DNA of 64,000 nt, from positions 62,001-126,000 of the forward strand of contig JAEUVX010000004.1 of assembly GCA_016786615.1 (NCBI GenBank), in the 5' to 3' direction. Below are positions 50,768 to 60,302 of this stretch, piece by piece. Numbering within the stretch: position 1 is the first letter of the stretch; the number at the start of each line of letters is the position of its first letter. A program made the translations under genes and the position numbers. Origin of the DNA: Flavipsychrobacter sp. Lineage in GTDB: Bacteria; Bacteroidota; Bacteroidia; Chitinophagales; Chitinophagaceae. Under the pieces are notes generated by a model. The model ran no database searches and was not told the DNA's origin. It saw only the letters and a program-made list of their open reading frames with translations.

Positions 50768-53170
50768 ATGAAACAGATATATATTCTCAGCCAATTAATA
50801 GTTTTTGTGTTTGCTTTTTCAGCAAAGCTGAACGCACAATATTTTACTGCAACACATACCAGCGGAACGGTAACAATAGCGGGTAATAATGTTACGGTTA
50901 CCGGTATAGGCAGTGGTTCTCATACAACAGGATTTGGTTGCACGAGCATCGGGCCGTATTATTTCGGCATCAATGGCCCGTCATTGGGCAAGGTTGCATA
51001 CCTGTATGAGTTTTCGAATAAAGTAAAACAAGTTCGTATCCGTGTATCGGGTATGAATAACGGAGAAGAAATCAGCTTTTACGTAAACGGCACTCAATAT
51101 GCCATTACCTCTGCAAATATCGGAGCATACTATGGCTCATGTGCATTGACAACAACTATGGCGGTAGCATCGTCCGGCGGTAATCTGGTAATGCCACCGC
51201 CAACAAGTACCGTAGGCAACGGAGAAGTAGTTATTGTACCAACCCTGCCTATGGATTCGTTTCGGATTTATCATATAGGTGCATATCAGGGTGGTGGCGT
51301 TGTATACAGTTTCGAATTTATGAATGACAGCAGCATATATGTTGCAAAGCCTTATAAAGACACATTGTTTTGCCCCGGCGATACATTTTATCTCAAGTAT
51401 TTTACTACACGTACGTTCAATTCCGGAAATACATTTACAGCACAACTGTCGGATGCTACGGGAAGTTTTAGTTCGCCGCTTGCCATTGGCAGTAAGTCAG
51501 GTACAGGTTCCAATAATGATAGCATACAATGTATCATACCATTAACAGCTACAGCAGGTACGGGCTACAGGGTGCGCGTTGCCGCGTCCAATCCGACATT
51601 ACTATCAGGTGATAACGGTGTCAACATACGCATTAAAGCATTGCCCGCGGCAGTAGCTACCAGTAATACACCGATATGCAGCGGTGATACATTGAAGTTA
51701 TATGGCAATACAGGTACAGGACTAATCTATACATGGACAGGGCCATTATCATTTTCATCGGCTACACAAAACCCTACTGTACCAAATGCCGGAGTGTCTG
51801 CATCGGGAGATTATATCCTCAGGGTAGATATGCAGGGTTGTATATCTAAAGATACCGTTACAGTATTGGTAAGGCCTATGCCTGCAATACCAACAGCAGG
51901 CAGCAATACGCCTGTATGCCCCGGCGGAACTATCAACCTTACATCATCGAGCAGCACCCCGGGAGTAAGCTATACATGGGCAGGGCCTGCATCGTACAGC
52001 AGTAATACACAGAACCCTTCCATAACCGGTGCAAACGCTGCGAACGGTGGTACATATAGTGTGACAGCAAGCCTTAACGGCTGCACGTCTGCACCTGCTA
52101 CAACAGTAGTACAGGTGTTTATAACAACACCAACACCTACTGCCGGTGCCAATACCCCGGTATGTGCAGGCACTACGCTGAATCTTACTGCTAATACAAT
52201 AAACGGTGCAACGTATAGCTGGACCGGCCCCGGTAGTTTTACCAGTAATCTTCAAAATCCTGCTATTGCAGGTGCAACATCTGCAACAGCAGGCATATAT
52301 AGTGTTACTGCAACATTGAATGGGTGTACATCATTGCCCGGTACGGTGCAAGTGGTTGTAGTAAATGCACCGTATGTAAATATATTCCCGAGTCCTAAGG
52401 ACAGTATATGCACAGGTGGTACTATACGCGTAGTGGCCAGTGCTGGTAATGCAGGCAGCAGCCCGCAGTACCAGTGGTATAAAAATAATGTATTGATACC
52501 AGGCGCAACAGGAACTTCTTATACAACAGGCACCGTTGCAGATTATGATGTTTTTACCTGCGAGATGACGAGCAGTGGTGTGTGTGCTGCTTCTTATAAA
52601 GATACCAGCAACAGCCTGCCGATACGCGTGCTTCCATATCTTGCTCCGTCAGTAAGTATTACAGCCAACCCGAACACTACTGTACCGAGCGGTACGATGA
52701 TAAACTTTAAAGCCACACCCGTAAACGGCGGAGCAAAACCCACCTATCAGTGGACACGCAACGGCACGAACATAGGCGGAGCCCTCAGCGATGTATGGGG
52801 CGCAAGTACCCTGAGTAACGGTGATGATATCTGTGTTACCATGACCAGCAGCTACCTGTGCCCGAACCCCACTACAGCCAAGAGCAATTGCATCAAAGTA
52901 AGCATTGAAACAACGGGTATCAATAGTGTGTGGAAGGAAAAGATACCGGACATCTACCCGAACCCGACGAAAGACAAGCTAATAATTGACGGTGTAATGA
53001 AAGGCGTAATGATACAACTGTATGATGCACTGGGCAGGGTAGTGATAACACAAACAGCAGACCATGAAACCGTAATGATAAACACAGCCGGCCTTGCACC
53101 GGGCAATTACGTATTGCTGCTGAGCACCGATAAAGGCGATAGGATGCGTGTGAAGCTGGTGAAGGAATAA
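50768..53170 (+). CDS. Large T9SS-secreted Ig-like repeat protein, first of three
   Basis: An 800-residue protein, signal peptide ending KLNAQ. An N-terminal domain (about 25 to 195) with NGEEISFYVNGTQYAI is shared with the next gene. A linker domain beginning DTLFCPGDTFYLKYF is followed by three Ig-like units of about 85 residues (NTPICSGDTLKL, NTPVCPGGTINL, NTPVCAGTTLNL, each with Y-x-WTGP or WAGP and ending LNGC-like), then two units with YQWYKNNVLIPGATGT and YQWTRNGTNIGG, and a type A sorting domain (PDIYPNPTKDKLIIDG). Paired cysteines in the Ig units may form disulfides. Probable surface or matrix adhesin; ligand unknown. Confidence 0.88.
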   Translation: MKQIYILSQLIVFVFAFSAKLNAQYFTATHTSGTVTIAGNNVTVTGIGSGSHTTGFGCTSIGPYYFGINGPSLGKVAYLYEFSNKVKQVRIRVSGMNNGEEISFYVNGTQYAITSANIGAYYGSCALTTTMAVASSGGNLVMPPPTSTVGNGEVVIVPTLPMDSFRIYHIGAYQGGGVVYSFEFMNDSSIYVAKPYKDTLFCPGDTFYLKYFTTRTFNSGNTFTAQLSDATGSFSSPLAIGSKSGTGSNNDSIQCIIPLTATAGTGYRVRVAASNPTLLSGDNGVNIRIKALPAAVATSNTPICSGDTLKLYGNTGTGLIYTWTGPLSFSSATQNPTVPNAGVSASGDYILRVDMQGCISKDTVTVLVRPMPAIPTAGSNTPVCPGGTINLTSSSSTPGVSYTWAGPASYSSNTQNPSITGANAANGGTYSVTASLNGCTSAPATTVVQVFITTPTPTAGANTPVCAGTTLNLTANTINGATYSWTGPGSFTSNLQNPAIAGATSATAGIYSVTATLNGCTSLPGTVQVVVVNAPYVNIFPSPKDSICTGGTIRVVASAGNAGSSPQYQWYKNNVLIPGATGTSYTTGTVADYDVFTCEMTSSGVCAASYKDTSNSLPIRVLPYLAPSVSITANPNTTVPSGTMINFKATPVNGGAKPTYQWTRNGTNIGGALSDVWGASTLSNGDDICVTMTSSYLCPNPTTAKSNCIKVSIETTGINSVWKEKIPDIYPNPTKDKLIIDGVMKGVMIQLYDALGRVVITQTADHETVMINTAGLAPGNYVLLLSTDKGDRMRVKLVKE

Positions 53171-53193
53171 GCATATTAAACCATAATTAAAAT

Positions 53194-53224
53194 GCGGGCC
53201 GCAGGATACCTTCCTGCGGCTCGC
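53194..53224 (+). terminator. GC-rich hairpin between the first two large T9SS genes
   Basis: GCCGCAGGA (53198-53206) and TCCTGCGGC (53212-53220) pair perfectly, extended by GCG/CGC, 23 bases past the stop of the first gene. No T-run follows. It overlaps the ATG at 53192, making that a poor start for the next gene. Confidence 0.6.
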
Positions 53225-53266
53225 GTTATTAAAAAATGTATATTACAGTACTTGATATACCCACCC

Positions 53267-55573
53267 TTGGGCAAAAAGCTGTACATATCGATTTGGATGC
53301 TGTGCCTTTGTTTTGTAGCAACAGGGCAGAACTTTTATAATATAACACATACATCAGGCTATCAGACTATTGGCAATATAAGCGTGAAGGTGACGCCGAT
53401 ACGCGGTGCCAGCAGCCAGCCAACATATACCTGCGGTGCAGGCCCTTACCAGATAGGTGTAGGCAATCCGCCGGGCTACCCCGACGGATATACGTTTCAG
53501 TTTTCTACTGCTGTGCGGCAGGTGCGCTTCAGGATAGCTGCGAGTGAACCGGGAGAGGATATCAGTTTTTCACTGAATGGCAATCCGTATCTGCTGACAA
53601 ACAGCGATGTCAGTAATTATGTGTACTTCAACTGCGGTACACAAAACGGCTATGCCATATCATCGCGCGGTACGCTGGAGTTTACCAATATGCTGGGTAA
53701 TAACACCAGTATGGTGACGATAGATGATAGTATTGTAAGTGTGAGCATACAAAATGTTGACTACAGCGCGGGCAGCATGATAGGAGTAGATTTTCTGGTA
53801 GATACGGTTGTGAATATCAAAGGCTTCACAGATACTTTGCTGTGTGCGGGCGATACAATGGATATAAAATATTACATCACCGGTACATACGCTCCTAATA
53901 ATACATTCACCTTTCAGATGTCGGATACAGCAGGGATATTTGCCAACCCCTATGTACTGAAAGTATTGCCAGCTGTTACCAGCGGAGAAGTGCGCATACC
54001 CGCACCCGCAATGCCATCGGGCAAGGGTTACCGGATACGTGTAGTGTCTTCAAATCCGCAGTTTATATCAGAGCCTACAGCACCGATAGCTATCGGCAAT
54101 CCGCCAATCGGACTGATATCCAATACCGGCCCCGTATGCAAAGACTCGTATGCACAATTGCAGTATCGCAGCTTTTCGCACATTACAGAAGTACGCTGGA
54201 GCAGGCCGGGGCAACCCGCATTTTCCAAATTGCAGTTTCATCCTTTCCTGAATGTGCAGATGAGTGATAGCGGGCTGTATATCGGCGAAATGGAAGATTA
54301 TGGCTGCCTGATATACGATACCACAAGGCTTACTGTTTATCCCATACCCATCAATATACTGGGCAGTAATAACAGCCCTGTTTGCGAGCAGGATACTATA
54401 AGTATAACAGCCAATGAGCGTGGTGCGGGCGTGCAGAATGTATGGTTCTATCCATCGGGTGCAAGTGATACAGTTAATGATGTAACTATACTGAAAGCGA
54501 AGCCGACAGATAGCGGTATGTATGTATTGCAAACCACCATGAACGGATGTACTGCGCAGGATAGTGTATTTGTGAAAGTGAAAAAACAACCACATCCGGG
54601 CTTGCGCGATATAGCAGCATGTGTTACAGATTCGCTGGTGCTGCGCATAGACGATACCACATCGGGTGCGGTATATGAGTGGAGCGGCCCTGCGGGTTAT
54701 TACAGCAATAGTAAAGACACTGTGATAAAACAAATCAGCGGATTGCTGAACGGCAACTATGTAGTAAAAGTAACGGCGGATGGCTGTACGGCAATTGATA
54801 CCATGCAGGTGAATGTAAAGCCGCTGCCACCTGTGCCTGTAGCAGCCGATATTAAACCGATGTGTGCAGGAGAAACACTAATTCTGGCAGCGGATAATAC
54901 CATGATGGGTGTGGTATATACATGGACAGGGCCGGGCGGATTTTCTGCGGCAGGCAGCAGTATATCTGTGGGTGATACCAAAGTATCTCATACTGGATTG
55001 TACACTATAACAGCCAACCTGAACGGCTGCATGACTATAGATACCGTATCGGCATTGGTGAAGTATAAACCGATAATACCGGTAGCAGCAGCCAACACGC
55101 CACTATACACAGGTGAAACATTGAAACTGCAACTGACAAACCATGAGCAGGGAATGGCATATCAATGGGCAGGGCCTGATGGCTTTACATCAAACCTGCT
55201 GCATCCCGAAATACCATACATCGGGCACAGGCATACCGGTACATATACGGTTACGGCATCTGCAGATGGTTGCATCAGTTCGGGTATCGTATTGGTACAG
55301 GTGTTTGATAAAGCAGAACCGGGCTATCTTGTATTATACCCAAGCCCCAACAACGGAAACTTCAGCATTAAAGGCAGCCTCGGTGCCGACCAATACATCA
55401 GCCTGAAAGTAATGAACGCCATCGGGCAGAAGCTGCACAGCGAAATTGTACCTGTATCGGGTGCGGTGTTTGAACATCATGTAAACCTTGCGGGCAAGCT
55501 GGCTTCGGGCATCTATACATTGCGTATAGGCATTGATGGCAGGCTGGTTTCATTAAAGTTTATGGTTAAATAA
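53267..55573 (+). CDS. Large T9SS-secreted Ig-like repeat protein, second of three
   Basis: About 768 residues. The TTG at 53267 gives a clean signal peptide (MGKKLYISIWMLCLCFVATG then Q); an upstream in-frame ATG at 53192 sits beside a hairpin and adds a non-signal extension, and an ATG at 53297 would shorten the signal. The N-terminal domain matches that of the first protein (PGEDISFSLNGNPYLLTNSD beside NGEEISFYVNGTQYAITSAN). Then come the LCAGDTMDIKYYITGTY linker domain, five to six Ig-like units (e.g. PMCAGETLILAADNTMMGVV, YTWTGPGGF) and a sorting domain (LVLYPSPNNGNFSIKGS). Clearly a relative of its neighbour. Confidence 0.85.
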   Translation: MGKKLYISIWMLCLCFVATGQNFYNITHTSGYQTIGNISVKVTPIRGASSQPTYTCGAGPYQIGVGNPPGYPDGYTFQFSTAVRQVRFRIAASEPGEDISFSLNGNPYLLTNSDVSNYVYFNCGTQNGYAISSRGTLEFTNMLGNNTSMVTIDDSIVSVSIQNVDYSAGSMIGVDFLVDTVVNIKGFTDTLLCAGDTMDIKYYITGTYAPNNTFTFQMSDTAGIFANPYVLKVLPAVTSGEVRIPAPAMPSGKGYRIRVVSSNPQFISEPTAPIAIGNPPIGLISNTGPVCKDSYAQLQYRSFSHITEVRWSRPGQPAFSKLQFHPFLNVQMSDSGLYIGEMEDYGCLIYDTTRLTVYPIPINILGSNNSPVCEQDTISITANERGAGVQNVWFYPSGASDTVNDVTILKAKPTDSGMYVLQTTMNGCTAQDSVFVKVKKQPHPGLRDIAACVTDSLVLRIDDTTSGAVYEWSGPAGYYSNSKDTVIKQISGLLNGNYVVKVTADGCTAIDTMQVNVKPLPPVPVAADIKPMCAGETLILAADNTMMGVVYTWTGPGGFSAAGSSISVGDTKVSHTGLYTITANLNGCMTIDTVSALVKYKPIIPVAAANTPLYTGETLKLQLTNHEQGMAYQWAGPDGFTSNLLHPEIPYIGHRHTGTYTVTASADGCISSGIVLVQVFDKAEPGYLVLYPSPNNGNFSIKGSLGADQYISLKVMNAIGQKLHSEIVPVSGAVFEHHVNLAGKLASGIYTLRIGIDGRLVSLKFMVK

Positions 55574-55720
55574 GCCTTGTTTATTATAACCTGCTGATTA
55601 TCAATATGTAATTATCCCGATTCCTGCGGATTAATATCCAATTAAAATGCGTCCCTGCCTGTTAATAAATACCCTTTAAATACTAATTTTAGAGTATATA
55701 TCAAGATTATTCCAATACGG

Positions 55721-58700
55721 ATGAAACATATTTTACGCACTATACCCAAAATAGCGGCATTGCTGTTGTGCGCATGTATTAACAACATGGCATACGGTAA
55801 GGACGCAATTGTAAAAAATACCGGGCAACGAAAACAGGTATTTGTAGAAAATAAAGGCCAGGTACATAATCAGCAAGGCGCCGTACGTGGCGATATAGAC
55901 TTTGTACTGAAAGGAAAGCAACTGAACTTATTTGTTGGTAGCGGAGAACTGCACTATCAGTGGAGCAAGGTAGATGCCAGGCAAGTATTGGTTGATAAAA
56001 AAGACAATCCCGATATACAGAACTACAGGCTTGATGTAAAATTGCTGGGCGCTAATACCGCTGCTGTTGCGGTTAAAGAAAATGCCAATCAATTTTTTGA
56101 ACGATACTATGGCCCGGCATATGGCGAAGATGGCATACTTGTGAAGTCTTACGAAAAAGTAGTTTACAAAAACATATATCCTAATATAGACTGGGTATTG
56201 TATGCAGATGCAGATAATGCTGCGGGTATTAAATACGATTTCATAGTGCATCCCGGTGGCAATGCCTCGGATATTAAAATACAATACAGCGGTGCTACTT
56301 CATTAGCCATCAAAAATGGCGGGCTGCATATAGAAACCCCTATGGGCAGTATTGACGAGGCAGCACCATACAGTTATTATCAAAACACGAAAGAAGAAAT
56401 TTCAAGTGCATACAGCCTTACAGGCAATGTGCTGAGCTTTTCGCTGCAGGCAGGCAGCAGTACGGATGCTATAGTGATAGACCCGTCTCTTGCATGGAGT
56501 ACATATCATGGAGACAGTGGTGTAGAATTTGCCTTTGCGGTTGCATCTGATACGAATGGTAATTCATTTCTGGTGGGGCATACTACCAGTACCAGCGGTA
56601 TGGCTACCAGTGGTGCTTTTCAGACTACACATCAGGGAAATAAAGATGCGTTCATCTCAAAATTTGATGAAGCAGGTGTATTGTTGTGGTCAACATATTA
56701 TGGTGGTTCGGGTTCCGATAACATGTTTTATGTTACAACAGATACATTAGGTAATGTTTATACATCGGGCATTACATCTACCAATACCGGTATGGCTACA
56801 TCAGGTGCACATCAGCCCGCGTTTGGCGGTGGTGTGGGCGATGCTTATCTCGTAAAATTCGGCCCGAACGGTAACAGGATATGGGCAACATACTATGGTG
56901 GTGCCGGCGATGAAGCCGTTACAGCATCGTTCGACGATTTTATGGTGGCTGTAAGATGGGATAGGGTAACGAACAAAGTATATCTCTGCGGGCACACTAC
57001 CAGCAGTACCAATATTTCTACATCAGGTGCATTCCAGACAAGTATAGGTGGTGGTGCAGATGGTTATATTGCACAGTTCAATACAGATGGTGTAAGGCAA
57101 TGGGCTACCTACTATGGTGGTAGTGACGATGATAAAATATTAAAAATAAGTACCGACGGTTCGGGCAATATATATGCAACAGGGCCAACGCTCAGTACGA
57201 GCAGCATTGCTACATCAGGTGCGCATCAAACCAGCCATGGTGGTGGTATAGATGCATTTATTGTGAAGTTCAACAGCAGTGGTGCGAGGCAATGGGCTAC
57301 GTATTACGGAGGCTCGGGCAATGATGGGTCTGCCGGTATAGCAAATGATAATTACGGCGATGTTTACATTGCCGGTTCTACCAACAGTTCGTCTGGCATC
57401 TCAACAGCAGGTGCTTTTCAGCAGGCAATAAACGGTGGTGGCCCGTCTGACGCGTATCTTTCAAAGTTTTCGCCAACAGGTGTGCAGTTATGGGGTACTT
57501 ATCTTGGTGGTACATCTCCCGATTTCACTGCCGACATTGACATTGATGGTACAAACAATGTTTGTTTCAGTGGTAGTACTGGTAGCGTGGGTATCGCTAC
57601 TATGGGTGCATACCAGACACAGTTTGGTGGCAACAGCGATGCGTTTATAGCAGTGTTCGGCCCGTCGGGTACACGTACATGGGTATCTTACCTGGGTGGT
57701 ACAAATGCCGATAATGGTTTTGGTATCAGCTACAGCCGTACCGGCGATTTATTCCTAGCAGGCAATACCAGCAGTATGTCTGGTATAGCTGCATTTGCAT
57801 TGCATCAACTTACATTGAACGGTTCTCAGGATGGTTATATGGCAAAGTTCAAGGCAGATACGGCAGCGTATGTTGTCAATCCGCTTGCTACACTTTCTTA
57901 TTGTCAGGGCGACTCCATGATTGTTAACTATGATGTTACCAATCCGTTCAACTTCAATAATACATTCAGTCTGCAATTGTCAGACCAGTCGGGCTCTTTC
58001 GGTACGTTTACCGTATTGGGCAGCCAGGCAGGTACAGGAGCAGGCACCATACGTGTGAAACTGCCTGTAAACCTGACACCAAGCACCAACTATCGTATCC
58101 GTATGGCATACAGCAGCCCATCAGGCGCTGGATATAATAATGGCAATAATATCACGATTAAACGTTTGCCTGATACGCCGAGCATTACGCACAATGCGCC
58201 GATATGTGGTGGTAAAACATTCAGCTTTACAGCACTCAGCGGCCCTACAGGTGTAACATATAGTTGGACAGGCCCTGATACATTCAGCAGTACGTCGCAG
58301 TTCAATGTATTCACCAATGCGCTCACAAAACAATCAGGCACTTATATCGTTACAGCCGACTACAATGGCTGCATTCTTGTAGATAGCTTTGTAGCGCGTA
58401 TCGACTCTACACCGGTGAAACCCGTAGTAGTAGGTAATTCGCCGGTCTGTGCAGGTGGTAATATAATTCTGGCTACGAGTTCAACAACATCCGGTATCAC
58501 CTATGCCTGGACAGGGCCTGCAGGGTTCACATCCACATCGCAGGGAACGGGTATAAACGGCGCGTTGCCTGTGAATAGCGGTTATTATGTATCTACCGTA
58601 AGCCTGCCATTCTGCAGTAGTAAAGACAGTGTGCTGGTAACAGTTATTAATACACTGACACCGGATATCAATATTAATGTTACACCAAGCGTCAATATCT

Positions 58701-59494
58701 GTATCGGCGATGTGGTTACGTTTACATCAACAGCATCGGGTGGTGGCAGTACGCCGCAGTATCAATGGTATAAAAACGGCATACCTGTACCGGGTGCCAA
58801 CACATCTTCATGGACGACCAGTTCGCTGGCAACAGGTGATGTGGTTAAATGTATGTACACTGCCAACTGGGCATGTCTTACCAAGCAGCACGATACCAGC
58901 AACAGCTTCCTGATAAATGCTTCGGGTAATGTGCCGCCAACGGTTAGGATAGCTGCAACACCGGGGCTGAATGTGCCATCAGGTACTGCTATTACCTTCC
59001 TGCCTGCACATACATTCGGTGGCCTTACACCTACTTATATATGGAAGCGTAATGGCGTGGTAATACAGGGTGGTAAATCACCGGCGTATATCGCGAAGGT
59101 CAATTCAGACATCTTCCCGGGAGACCTGATAAGCGTTGTGATGTATAGCGATATGGTATGTGCAGAGCCTGACAGCGCTTTGAGCAACATCCTGGTAGTA
59201 GGCAGTAACATCAACCTGAATGTAGGAAGCATCAGCAGCGATGCTGAATGGCAACTGTTCCCTAATCCGAATAACGGAAGCTTTACATTAAAAGGAATAT
59301 CTGATGAAAAACATCTTGATATAGACATTACAGACGCAGTAGGAAGAGTGGTGTATAAAGCACGTGTATTGCCGCAAGCCGGCAAACTGGAACACAGTGT
59401 TGCTACACAAGGCTTGCCTGCCGGCGCGTATCTTCTTCGCATACACGGTAGTGCGGCTACCCGTAATATGCGATTCAGTGTAGTACAACAATAA
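55721..59494 (+). CDS. Giant T9SS-secreted protein: DUF7948, seven SBBP repeats, Ig-like units
   Basis: A 1257-residue protein, signal peptide ending MAYG. Residues about 35 to 255 are a DUF7948 domain (FVENKGQVHNQQGAVRGDID, NIDWVLYADADNAAGIKYDF). Residues about 256 to 715 contain seven SBBP-type propeller repeats of about 60 residues, each starting W-x-T/S-Y-x-GG and containing G-x-Y/V-x-x-G-x-T and D-A/G-F/Y-x-x-K/Q-F. Next come the linker and Ig-like units shared with the two preceding genes (SYCQGDSMIVNYDVTNPFNF, YSWTGPDTF, YQWYKNGIPVPGAN) and a sorting domain (WQLFPNPNNGSFTLKG). Predicted surface propeller-adhesin; no enzymatic motif seen. Confidence 0.9.
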   Translation: MKHILRTIPKIAALLLCACINNMAYGKDAIVKNTGQRKQVFVENKGQVHNQQGAVRGDIDFVLKGKQLNLFVGSGELHYQWSKVDARQVLVDKKDNPDIQNYRLDVKLLGANTAAVAVKENANQFFERYYGPAYGEDGILVKSYEKVVYKNIYPNIDWVLYADADNAAGIKYDFIVHPGGNASDIKIQYSGATSLAIKNGGLHIETPMGSIDEAAPYSYYQNTKEEISSAYSLTGNVLSFSLQAGSSTDAIVIDPSLAWSTYHGDSGVEFAFAVASDTNGNSFLVGHTTSTSGMATSGAFQTTHQGNKDAFISKFDEAGVLLWSTYYGGSGSDNMFYVTTDTLGNVYTSGITSTNTGMATSGAHQPAFGGGVGDAYLVKFGPNGNRIWATYYGGAGDEAVTASFDDFMVAVRWDRVTNKVYLCGHTTSSTNISTSGAFQTSIGGGADGYIAQFNTDGVRQWATYYGGSDDDKILKISTDGSGNIYATGPTLSTSSIATSGAHQTSHGGGIDAFIVKFNSSGARQWATYYGGSGNDGSAGIANDNYGDVYIAGSTNSSSGISTAGAFQQAINGGGPSDAYLSKFSPTGVQLWGTYLGGTSPDFTADIDIDGTNNVCFSGSTGSVGIATMGAYQTQFGGNSDAFIAVFGPSGTRTWVSYLGGTNADNGFGISYSRTGDLFLAGNTSSMSGIAAFALHQLTLNGSQDGYMAKFKADTAAYVVNPLATLSYCQGDSMIVNYDVTNPFNFNNTFSLQLSDQSGSFGTFTVLGSQAGTGAGTIRVKLPVNLTPSTNYRIRMAYSSPSGAGYNNGNNITIKRLPDTPSITHNAPICGGKTFSFTALSGPTGVTYSWTGPDTFSSTSQFNVFTNALTKQSGTYIVTADYNGCILVDSFVARIDSTPVKPVVVGNSPVCAGGNIILATSSTTSGITYAWTGPAGFTSTSQGTGINGALPVNSGYYVSTVSLPFCSSKDSVLVTVINTLTPDININVTPSVNICIGDVVTFTSTASGGGSTPQYQWYKNGIPVPGANTSSWTTSSLATGDVVKCMYTANWACLTKQHDTSNSFLINASGNVPPTVRIAATPGLNVPSGTAITFLPAHTFGGLTPTYIWKRNGVVIQGGKSPAYIAKVNSDIFPGDLISVVMYSDMVCAEPDSALSNILVVGSNINLNVGSISSDAEWQLFPNPNNGSFTLKGISDEKHLDIDITDAVGRVVYKARVLPQAGKLEHSVATQGLPAGAYLLRIHGSAATRNMRFSVVQQ
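56489..57865 (+). repeat. Seven SBBP propeller repeats
   Basis: Seven in-frame units of roughly 190 to 210 bp encode the blades; the third is longer through an insertion (ASFDDFMVAVRWDRVTNK). Seven units are what a closed seven-bladed propeller needs. Confidence 0.75.
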
Positions 59495-59516
59495 TTGTAG
59501 TTGAGTGTTTACCTGT

Positions 59517-59552
59517 GTTGCCGCGGCTCCTAGCTCCGGCAACATTTTTTTT
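59517..59552 (+). terminator. Strong intrinsic terminator after the giant T9SS gene
   Basis: GTTGCCG and CGGCAAC close a stem around a GC-rich loop, followed by ATTTTTTTTATG. It starts 23 bases past the stop at 59494 and ends the three-gene T9SS cluster. Confidence 0.88.
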
Positions 59553-59690
59553 ATGCCGTTTCATCATTCTCATTTCCGCTTCATCGTTTAATATCCCGCT
59601 TCGGCATCCGCTATTGCCGCATAGCTGCATCTCGTTTTGCGATGTGTGAAGTGCAGCATAGTTTTACATCATCAACAAAAAAAACATCGT

Positions 59691-60122
59691 ATGAAAAAGA
59701 TATTGATACCCGCACTGGCATTAACGCTGTACATGACGCTTACCAGCAGCAGTTGCAAACATGATGATGATAACCTGAATGTGACACCATCAACAAACAA
59801 CACACAGGTAGCAGGCGGGCAGTGGCGCATCAGTTATTACTACGATAAAACAAAAGAAGAAACAAGCGACTACAGTGGCAATACGTTTGAGTTTAATAGC
59901 AATAATACAATATCTGTAAACCGGAACGGACAAACCATCAGTGGCACATGGAACCAGGTGAGTGATGATGGTAAACAGAAGATGGTACTTACATTCAACA
60001 CTACGGATGAGAAGGTATTGGAACTGGCAGATGACTGGGTGATAGACACTAAAACAGACAGTGAAATAAAACTGAGCGGTGATAGCAAAAACGGAACAGA
60101 GACCTTACATTTTGTAAAATGA
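59691..60122 (+). CDS. Lipocalin-like lipoprotein, unknown ligand
   Basis: A 143-residue lipoprotein from the ATG at 59691 (lipobox SSSC). The mature domain runs VAGGQWRISYYYDKTKEETS, YSGNTFEFNSNNTISVNRNG, TISGTWNQVSDDGKQKMVLT and a final LHFVK, the pattern of the small lipocalin-like proteins common in Bacteroidota (W-x-I/V-x-x-Y/F near the start, FxxNG, GTW). Ligand unknown. The upstream 190 bases contain the previous terminator and no other gene. Confidence 0.78.
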   Translation: MKKILIPALALTLYMTLTSSSCKHDDDNLNVTPSTNNTQVAGGQWRISYYYDKTKEETSDYSGNTFEFNSNNTISVNRNGQTISGTWNQVSDDGKQKMVLTFNTTDEKVLELADDWVIDTKTDSEIKLSGDSKNGTETLHFVK

Positions 60123-60197
60123 CAATATAAGCGAAGGAGGATGATAGCGGTATTGTTCTGTAACGGGCAGATGATACCTGTCGTAAGCGTGGGGGTA

Positions 60198-60235
60198 AAG
60201 CCGATGCGGCGTATAGCTGCATCGGTTCTTTTTTT
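60198..60235 (+). terminator. Intrinsic terminator after the lipocalin-like gene
   Basis: AGCCGATGCGGC and GCTGCATCGGTT pair over about 11 positions with a 5-base loop, followed by CTTTTTTTT. It begins 76 bases past the stop. Confidence 0.88.
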
Positions 60236-60302
60236 TATTGTATATATTGTTTAACGTATATGGTAAAAAACTTGCGATAGTGAAACAGATTTGTAATATT
60301 GC

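Noticed and set aside
53192-53266. ATG at 53192 as start of the second giant T9SS gene
   Set aside because: It sits at the edge of a stable hairpin and would place 25 non-signal residues ahead of a good signal peptide; the TTG at 53267 fits better.
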